From positions 38,475,671 through 38,539,670 of the forward strand of contig JBCFYV010000012.1 in NCBI GenBank assembly GCA_039000515.1: a stretch of DNA of 64,000 nt, written 5' to 3'. Position 1 is the first letter of the stretch; every line of letters starts with the position of its first letter. Positions 56,028 through 64,000 of this stretch are shown piece by piece. Source of the DNA: Timema cristinae. Taxonomy: Eukaryota; Arthropoda; Insecta; Phasmatodea; Timematidae. The notes under the pieces were generated by a model. The model was not told the origin of the DNA, searched no databases, and saw nothing but the letters and a program-made list of their open reading frames with translations. Made by a program: the position numbers and the translations under genes.

Positions 56028-56245
56028 CGACTTCACTGGTCTTGGAGTAAAGTGCTCGCTTCAAGACCCGGTGTTCGTGGGTTAAAACCCCGCCGGGGTC
56101 AAAGGATTTCTTTCGATTGATAACAATTTATAGTATAACTTCTTTGGCGGGAAAGTAAAGCCATTGGTCTCATGTCGATTGTGGTATGTAAGATAACCGT
56201 GTAAGGTTTGTGAAAATACCTAACAAATAAATAAAACTAGTAGTT
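56028..56245 (+). repeat. SINE-D, fullest copy
   Basis: The tRNA-like head has an A-box (ACTGGTCTTGGAGTAAAGTGC) and a B-box (GTGGGTTAAAACCCC). The body includes ctttggcgggaaagtaaagc, cattggtctcatgtcgattg and gtgtaaggtttgtgaaaata, with an aaataaataaaac end. Confidence 0.7.
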
Positions 56246-56364
56246 GGACCCGTTCCTTACCCACGCAATAAAAATTCAAATAATAAAATTAAGACGTTTA
56301 GCATAAAACCAATTATTGTCATTAATCCGGCCCTGCTAATATCCATCAGTGTTATACAAATTTT

Positions 56365-56560
56365 AATTATAATAACGGAATAGAGGTAAGGAAAATATAT
56401 GTATTAAAGTAATCGTATCCGCATTTTTGTGAAGGAAGCGTGGATAAACACTTAGGGAAGAACAGCCCTCGGTCTACGTGGCTGAGATTTGAAACCAGAA
56501 CTTCCAGCTACGAGCAAACCAAACATGATCCTGAAACTTACCTCGCGTACCCAACGATTC
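56365..56560 (-). repeat. SINE-B, minus strand
   Basis: cgtatccgcatttttgtgaa, gcgtggataaacacttaggg, an inverted B-box region (TGAGATTTGAAACCAG) and a head end. The common tail is truncated. Confidence 0.55.
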
Positions 56561-56907
56561 AGATATATTGAATAATTGTTCGATAAAATATTTATTAGTG
56601 TAGGGATTTATGAAAACACTTTCTTACGAACTTAATAGTTCTAGTTACTAAGTTGCATGAAATAAACTATTAATATTTCTGATGAAAAGTTATAAATGAA
56701 AAAATATATGTTTATTATTACTATTATTAAACTGTTAGGAGTGAATATGGATATATTGTCAGCTAATCTAAATACCTGTTTCATATTCGATATAAATACA
56801 ATTTAAATTTTAACACCTACCGAGGAATAGCTATTTCATTTATTTGTTTGGTGTTTTGTACTTTAGAAGGTGGTGGATTTTTGTTCCCCATGGGCACCAT
56901 TTTTATA

Positions 56908-56908
<1 letters not shown>

Positions 56909-56952
<44 letters not shown>

Positions 56953-57208
56953 AGTATCAGCCCCACGTATTACTAACCGTTTGGGTTATACACTCTTACG
57001 CTAATGTGCAATGGTAGGGTGATTGTGAGATCAAATGGAGGACATACAGTTTAACGTGGGATCCGAACCGCGGTGGAGGCCTGGCATTCCACACATTCAC
57101 AAGTTGTGATTAATACACGTCTTGTCAGAGGTGAAGGAAGGGTTTAGCAATAAGATAAATCTGTGCCGGGAGCAAGAATTGAACCCCGGACCCCTAGCAC
57201 AGAAGTTT
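56909..57208 (-). repeat. SINE-A, minus strand
   Basis: (ATT)n tail 56909-56951, inverted tail (cgtattactaaccgtttggg), body (ggtggaggcctggcattcca) and B-box (inverted AATTGAACCCCGGACC), then agcacagaag. The A-box half is missing. Confidence 0.8.
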
Positions 57209-57214
57209 CAAACT

Positions 57215-60040
57215 AGTTTACTTAGTGAAACTTGGTAAATTTATTTGAAACTATCACAAATGTATTAACATAAAAAAAACTATTCACACATGGACTAAAT
57301 ATATAAAATAATAATACTTAAACTGTATTGAATTTTTAGAGTAAAAAAAACAAACAAAAATATTAAAACTATTCTCACTGAAGAATGTCTATTTGAAAAA
57401 CCATTTTGGGACGTCAGTTGCAACAAACCCTCATGGAACTGTAAGGGGAGCTAACGGGTCGTTGATCGGTGGAGGAAATGGCTTCAAGAGACATACACAG
57501 CAACCGGCTGGTAGACTCAGATTTAAAAACAACGATATTCTCTTTAACAAAAAATACAACACTTGATGTGCTGGTTCAGAAAACTGTTCAGGTGAAAAGG
57601 TATTCAATTAAGGAGGGGGTGAAATAATAAATGTTTACATGTTTTATTAAGTTTATTTTTAATATATATAGTATTTTAAAATACGACCCTTGTTCAAATT
57701 ATTAATTAAATACATATTTTAATATTTAAAAAAAATCTAAATTATTCAGGAAATAGCCAAAGATACAATCTTTTTGGAAACAGAAACATCAAATTTTTGA
57801 AAAGGTATTTTGGGCGTAATCATGGAAGAAAAATCATAAAGATTATTTTAAAACGTTGAAATTTAATATTTTATATCTTTTTAATGGTCCGTTTTACATA
57901 AATCAAATAATTTTTTTTGTAACAAACAACCTTTATTTTAATAGAAGAAAAATTTACAAATCTATTAAATAACAACTATCATCAGATTTAAGGAGGTTAG
58001 TAGTACAAGTATTTTATATATTTGGTGGAAGTTCCTCCTTAAAGTAGCCTCGTCACCCACCTTACCCCTCTCCCCTTTCCCACTCTATCAGTTCTGAAAT
58101 GCCTAAATTTGAAAGAATGGTTGACTGTGTTTGCCAAATACATGATAATACATGTGACCAGAATACCTAAACATAAATCAATATATTTAATTAGTCTATA
58201 ATTTAAAGCTTGTTACGCATACTATTATTTTACAGTTAATTATATATTTATTTTATGTATTTTTACTTAAACTGTACTAAATTAGCTTAATAAATAAAGT
58301 GTCTTTTTTCAATATTTGGCATAGGAGCAGCATGACCTGGGTTGTGAAAACCCGAGCTCATTGGCCAATTAGTTATGAGTGAGCGGAAAGGCGTGTGTTT
58401 CCACCATCTAGACATTGGGCAAGGTCATTAGAGCCTCCCTAGCTTGCCTTGCGTTTTTCAAGTAGCAAGCCCTGGGTTTCCTATTGTGCTAAGTAGAACC
58501 TTTTGGAAGAATAATTACTTAAAACACAGTATTCTTGGAATATGAACCAATATTAGTTTTAAAATTAATAATTCAATATATGTAAATTTATTAACAATTT
58601 AAACATTAGTGTTTACACAGTTCACACAGACAGCATTGAATTAAACCAAAAAACTAGTTCATATCATTTTGGGTATGCAGTGCAGGACTAGCATGCCCAG
58701 AGAATACGCCACAGCTAAATTCAGTTCATAAGACGCGTAAAACATTACACTGGCTAATAACTTTTATCTTGTTGATAACCTTAACCTCCCAATAGGAATA
58801 TTTATCCGGTAGTCATAAGACCGACCCTAAGTCTAGTAGTCGTGAGGCTAGATAGATATCTTATATTGTTGCCTGACTTTTAATTAATATTTGTTTTCTA
58901 TTTACTTTGCCGCCTGGTTGAGGCAGACGCTCCTTCGTAACAGAATGTACTTTAGTACTAGTTTGAAGAGTTACTTACTACTCTCGACAATAGACTCAAT
59001 TTTACTTATGTTGATTCCTAGTTGCCAGATGGGATGTCTACGTCTATGGTAACTAATTTAGTTTAACTATATAAGCACACGACTGTTCAATCTAAGATTT
59101 ATTTAAACCTTATGTATTTCTATTAATTTGTTTAAATTTAAATAAACTGATTTGTTAAACTTGTAAATTTATTTTATGCTTGCACCTTCCAAACCTTCCT
59201 TATATAACTTTGTTTGTAAATGTAATCGTCACTTCTTTTACATGATAGGAGAAGAGACGATTCAAATTCAAGTCGGCTCCATATCAACTGTGTCATTTAA
59301 AATAACCTGGAGGGGATGAGAAAATATCTTTCCAGCAAAATTGGTAGGCCCGTTCGAGCTCGCTTACATTATTTATTGTGGAAGGCAACGGGGAACCCCC
59401 ACACTTCCTGAACTCCCCTTGTATCCTATATTTTATTATTACCAGATGATGCAGCCGGCACTAACCAGCCAAAGGGTTGATTGCATGCCCACCTCCGGGT
59501 GGATATAAATTACCAAACTTCAGTTTGTTGACTTAAGAAGAAGAAGAATATTACATAAATAATAATCGATTAGTTGTTAATCGATTGCCATACTACCGAT
59601 GCATCAAAAAATCTATTCAAATTTATATTCTTTTAAAGATCGGTTCGAATGAATCTATTATTGGATTGAAAACGCCCATCCCTAGCTCAAAGCCCTTCAA
59701 ATATATAATAAGTGTGGATTTATAATTAATTGCTTAAAATGCTATAGTATTTTTAATTTTAAATTCTAAACATGTCATTCAGCGAGAAAATTATTTGAAT
59801 AAAATTTAAAATACATCATTAATTTACAAATTTATGCTATAATCTTTTTTTTAACACTACTCATATTGTATTGAAAACATAAATTATTCTTTTATTTTTA
59901 ACTACTAAGAGTAATGTGGGTTATGACTTCTTTAATTAGATTCAAATAAATAATTAATACAAGTTTATCAATTACTCTTTTTGTGTATCGAATTTTATAT
60001 CTTACAACTCAGAACATATGAATTTTAACACTAATGTGGT
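57215..60040. other. Gene-free stretch with a short SINE-D piece
   Basis: No gene supported. 57400-57480 and 58320-58470 are less AT-rich patches of unknown origin. 59270-59360 (ctccatatcaactgtgtcat, cctggaggggatgagaaaat, ccagcaaaattggta) resembles the 3' part of SINE-D. Confidence 0.4.
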
Positions 60041-60044
60041 AATA

Positions 60045-60240
60045 AAAAGGAAAGTAAATTTTGGAGGAACTGTATCCTTATTTGCTTGAAAGGAATGGTA
60101 AACCACTAAAAACATCCCTGCTCACCTGAGCGCCAAACTTTCCTTAGCCAGCAATAACTTTTGTGGCCGCATGTTTTAAGGCGCTATCTTACAATAGACT
60201 AGACTGTTAATGATAGGGAGATCATAGCGTTGAATGTATA
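60045..60240. repeat. Two abutting SINE-B fragments in opposite orientation
   Basis: 60045-60150 is a minus-strand body piece (gtatccttatttgcttgaaa, ggtaaaccac). 60158-60240 is a plus-strand head (gtggccgcatgttttaaggc, gctatcttacaatagactag, atgatagggagatcatagcg). Confidence 0.55.
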
Positions 60241-60754
60241 TATACTACAAGAAGTCGCCAGCCCAGCTAAAAAACTGACGAGCTTAGATTAGTAGAAAAT
60301 ATCTCGCCGCTAGGATCGCTTGTGTTCTCCAAGACCAGAAAGTGTCACTATAATAGCCTAGGGGTAAACCGGCTAAAATATTCTCTTTCTCTCTTCTCCG
60401 TCGCACTCTACAAGAGACTTTGAAGGGTGGGATTAGGCAGCAGTCCTTTACTCCCTCCATTCCTAATAATAGCAAACGACCTTGAAGTAAAGCAAGACCA
60501 AAATTCATTGTTCCCCGGCCACTTTCCTTTGGTTCTTTTTTAAACCCACTAACATAATTTGTTTTGAGTTTCACGAGTTGTAGGCGGGCACCTCTGTCTT
60601 GCTTCATGTCCTTTGCTTTATATAGATTAAATAATGGAATGATTTGTATATTTTTGTGTAAAATTGAGTGATATATATTTTTTAAATAATTCATTTACAT
60701 TTTTAAAAGAAAGATTTGTTCTATGAAATAATGAATCGAGGACAAAAATGTGCA

Positions 60755-60925
60755 CACCGCGGCTGCTCAATTACACGGTGCACTGATGGTAATTTTTCTT
60801 AAATGGTGTCCCGCTATTTCCACGCAAACGAGGGTACTTCTCATAATTATATCTTCCTCATACCTATCTTCTATGTGCTATTAAATGCGGAAAGCATTGA
60901 CTGGCGTTAAGATACAATGAAAAAA
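60755..60925 (+). repeat. SINE-B copy, 5' truncated
   Basis: Body gtgcactgatggtaattttt, cttaaatggtgtcccgctat and tccacgcaaacgagggtact, with a decayed tail. Confidence 0.5.
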
Positions 60926-60929
60926 CAAC

Positions 60930-61232
60930 ACTACTAGAGCTTACTATATTGACTTGATAATATAAAATGCGAGACTCCTCTAACACACTGGCTCAAAAAC
61001 TATTCATTGTTAACATTATTATATATAGTTTAAACCTATTTTAAAGTGTGTTGAACTAAAAATTTAGCATCCTTTAATTAAATAAAAACTAATAGATAGA
61101 ATTTTGATATTTTCTCTTTACGAGAAAAAGGGGTATTATAAGTTCATAAAAACCATTGAAATAACTGTCATATTTAATAAATTAATTATATCTATGATAA
61201 AATGCCCTTATCTTACTAAGCGTTTACTTAGA
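60930..61232. other. Gene-free stretch
   Basis: AT-rich; nothing recognised. Confidence 0.4.
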
Positions 61233-61235
61233 ACC

Positions 61236-61410
61236 AGAGGCGCACCCAAGGGGTTGGGGTAAACGGGCACCTTCTCCCATGACCCCTAATAATTTCAATA
61301 AAAACATAAATCATATACTGTAAAACTAAAACATAAGACACAGAAGATGTGTTGGATACATAGACTCCTTTTTAAGACTTTGTATTCAAAACACACACAC
61401 ATATACAAAT
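61236..61410 (+). repeat. 'GCACCCA' family repeat, partial copy
   Basis: gaggcgcacccaaggggttg, cacctt-, aataatttcaataaaaacat and agaagatgtgttggatacat align with the copies at 50050 and 53818. Confidence 0.45.
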
Positions 61411-61691
61411 TAAAAATGCCTCTTATATTCTCATTTGAAAAAAGTACAACCATAATAGCTTCCATACATTGTATACAAGAAAATAGTGGCCACCATTCTG
61501 GTAATTAAGTTCGTTTTAGTTTTTAAGGCTTTTAACACAAGATATGGGTTATTACACCGAGGACCTCACTTATAGAAACTTCACAATCACTCGCACCTCA
61601 CCCAATTTCGGTTTAAGTTAATACTAAAGTACTTCGAACTGACAACGTTACCAGAGAGTGTTATTCAACACATTAACATATATTGACTCAG

Positions 61692-62095
61692 ACCAGGGGC
61701 TCTCACATTTTAGACCGAAGGAGCCTTTGAACCAGAAAAAATGAATGGCCGAACTCTGATAAAAAATATTTACACTAGTATTATGATCATTCAATAAATA
61801 CATTTAAATCTCACGAGTCTTTTATAATTTAATACTTGAATGAATATAAAAGAAAAACTATACTTCCCCACCACTTTGTGCAAAAAGTTCACATTGAAAA
61901 ATGCATGATCTAAATCAATATATATTTATTTATTAGTGGCTTGTGTGGCATGTATAATTTATTTAGATTTGAAAAAAATTGGCAATCCTAATTAATGATG
62001 CTATTTTATAATGTGAAAAACTAAACAACATTATAAAATTGCCCCACGTAGCCTCAGATAACTAAGGTGGAGCCCTGTTTGAAAAATGCTACCTT
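61692..62095. mobile_element. Possible hAT-like MITE
   Basis: The left end ccaggggctctcacatttta resembles a hAT terminus; the right end gtttgaaaaatgctacctta is a common hAT right terminus. The inverted match between the ends is weak and no clear target duplication is seen. Confidence 0.25.
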
Positions 62096-62099
62096 AGAG

Positions 62100-63330
62100 G
62101 CCTTAAAACATAACATGGAACCGATGATGAATTAAAATTTATTTCAAACAATAATAATTAAGGCTCTGCCTACCCATAAATGCACAGCTCTAAACAAAAA
62201 AAATATATATATATATTTAATAATTCAACATTGTTGTTTTTTATTTATTTTAGTAACATATCTGGGCATCTTTCATAATTCTTATGGAATTTTCAAACCA
62301 TGCTAAAAATAGTTATTGAAATATTTTCATTAAAATGGTTCCATTTCAATGCATTTAAATGGGAAAACAAAAATTATTAATGGATTTATTTATTTTCTTT
62401 GTACAATTAAGCTAGAGTGTTTGTTTATAACATATTATTTAATTAATAATTTATTTTTCTTTTTAGACATATTTTTTAATTTGGGTTAGCTTCAATATTC
62501 ACGACGATATTGAGCTCTAACGACTCCCAAGTCGACACTCTAGTCAAAATACATGGTTTTAAATACAACTTTTCCTTCTGCAACTAGTTGTCTTAGCTGA
62601 TAATAGGTGCCGTTAGTATGATCATTACCCAATTACTAGATAGTATCGTTTTGCAAGCGTTGGCTAACCTGCTGTATCGGAATGCAGGCGTCAGTGGAGG
62701 GTTAAACTAATCTCTGAGACCTTCTTGAGTCAAAGAAACATTAATACCATGTACGTTAGGATAAGAAGGGCCAATGTCCAATTATGAAAATTTGCGTAAT
62801 TAAATATAAACAATTAAACATCTTAATATATTCAGTAACTAAAATACTCACAAAGTCTTCCTGATGTGTGAATAAATATAGTTGGTCCCTACTTATTTCA
62901 ATGAGAGTATTACTCTAGTGATACATTATTTTCAAAGAAAAAAACCACATGCTTCTCCATACACAACGTTTTATGACATTAGCCCTTATTTAACTGAGGC
63001 AGTAAAACATGTAAAATTCTTCATTCTTATCTTATATACTTTCTTGGGTTTTCTCATTCTTGAGCACTACACGTTGTAATAATAAGTGTTAATATTCAAA
63101 GTATATGAAAACTACTGTACATGGAATTTTTAATCCACTATTATAATAAATAAAAATAAACATTCCTGCTCATATCAAACATAGTTATTTTAAATAAAAT
63201 TGGGTCTAAATGTAATTTGAAGACGTTCTCAGTATAATTTTATATACTAGTTTTTATTTTACGGTCTAGGATTTGACTCTCATTGGACTTTGGAATAAGT
63301 TATTTTTCAAAAAGTTAATGAACGAAGTTT
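62100..63330. other. Gene-free stretch
   Basis: AT-rich. The frame at 62882-63079 has a hydrophobic end but no other support. Confidence 0.4.
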
Positions 63331-63331
63331 T

Positions 63332-63404
63332 GGGTAGTCAAGCCGTTTGGAAGCGTGCTGGGCCCATAACCCAGAGGTCCGTGGATCGGAACCATGCTCT
63401 GCTA
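63332..63404 (+). pseudogene. Initiator tRNA-Met (CAT) relic
   Basis: From 63349 the sequence is essentially that of a metazoan initiator tRNA-Met: GGAAGCGTGCTGGGCCCATA (anticodon CAT in a G-C-rich stem), then ACCCAGAGGTCCGTGGATCG and the acceptor 3' strand GCTCTGCTA, followed by a TTTT terminator. The 5' acceptor strand (GGTAGTCAAGCCG) no longer pairs with GCTCTGC and the D-arm is altered, so a normal cloverleaf cannot form. The T-loop also carries one change from the usual ATCGAAAC. I call it a tRNA pseudogene, or the remnant of a retroposed copy. Confidence 0.75.
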
Positions 63405-63409
63405 CCTTT

Positions 63410-64000
63410 TCTCTTGTACCGTCTTTCACCCTCATCTATTTAAAACAAATGGAGCGTGCAGGAGAGCAGAAGAGATACAAGAAAATAATGTTAACAAGTT
63501 TATTAGTTATATCAAAAATAACAAACATAGTACAATGTCAAAATATAGCTAAATAGCTGAAAATATTCATAATAGGAATTTACTCTATTAAAGATATGAC
63601 CCAGAGATTACAAAATTAAATTTAGAGTTAAAGTTCAGTTCAGGGTCCATTCAAGAAATCCGACCCGTGGATACCTGGTTACAAGTTCATTGGTGAGGTT
63701 CACCTATAATGTCAATATTTCGAGATACTAATTTGTAGAGTCCCCGTACTAACCCTAGCAGCCTAAGCACATACATGCTATACATTTACCTCTCCACTCA
63801 TTATCAATATGAAGTTAAGCCCTAACTGGCTATAGGTAACAATTCAGCATGATAGCCCAAAATAAAGTTAACTCTATTAGACCGCAAGGCCGTCACTTTC
63901 TTTACCTTACAAAACTGAGCTTACCTACATATAAACATGATTAAACATCATGGGCTGTAGCTTTAGTTTCATTTATCAAACCCTAAACTAGTAAACCTTA
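63410..64000. other. Gene-free stretch to window end
   Basis: No gene, exon or named repeat recognised. The frame at 63347-63556 reads through the tRNA relic. Confidence 0.4.

Noticed and set aside
60284..60694. 136-codon minus-strand frame with Arg/Leu-rich middle
   Set aside because: No family recognised, no splice or promoter support, flanked by SINE fragments. Left out as a gene although length alone is notable.

Overview
The window is AT-rich, gene-poor nuclear DNA from an invertebrate animal. It has introns with GT-AG borders, several tRNA-derived SINE families, LINE relics, a mariner, a solo LTR, microsatellites and one 100-N assembly gap (33102-33201). Nothing fixes the species. The transposon content and one arthropod-style DRE motif fit an arthropod or another protostome. 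There are no bacterial operons and no CRISPR array.

Only three loci look like host protein-coding genes. (1) Plus strand, 1-4754: the 3' part of a gene I do not recognise. It comprises a long exon cut by the window edge (with a frame break near 391-420), a probable internal exon (1488-1663) and a clear last exon (4559-4754) whose splice phases fit together. (2) Minus strand, 16100-18507: a large low-complexity coding exon in two overlapping frames. Its order of features (acidic repeats, FDPRIPPP plus poly-Pro, LDSRIENLL, a helical block ending FEDWEIK) resembles the middle of SETD1/Set1 histone H3K4 methyltransferases. The RRM and SET parts were not found. (3) Plus strand, 34439-35571: a two-exon gene with a signal peptide and 39-residue repeats built from PAxKxFFxKV half-units. 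It is interrupted by a one-base frame break and followed by a second, unrelated tandem repeat in the 3' flank. This is the most novel-looking gene here.

The rest is mostly repeats. SINE-A (tRNA head, conserved body, (AAT)n tail) and SINE-B (different head and body) share the same 3' tail, which suggests one LINE partner. SINE-C and SINE-D are further tRNA-derived families. Larger elements are a mariner relic with a SINE nested in it (9436-10843), a 5-kb DNA transposon relic with nested inverted repeats (19564-24634), LINE relics (3070-3465, 37700-39075, 40840-41850), a YqaJ-type nuclease relic (42572-43034) and a hAT-like MITE (26803-27529). A 0.68-kb block is duplicated at 31080-32545 and 44760-45441. 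The first copy is split by a 782-bp TG...CA solo LTR with a 4-bp target duplication, and the second copy preserves the empty site. The LTR carries two perfect heat-shock elements, a CRE and an E-box. A 64-bp minisatellite (8 copies) lies at 48722-49250. From about 49 kb to the end I see no convincing host gene, only repeats and a degraded initiator-tRNA-Met copy at 63332-63404.
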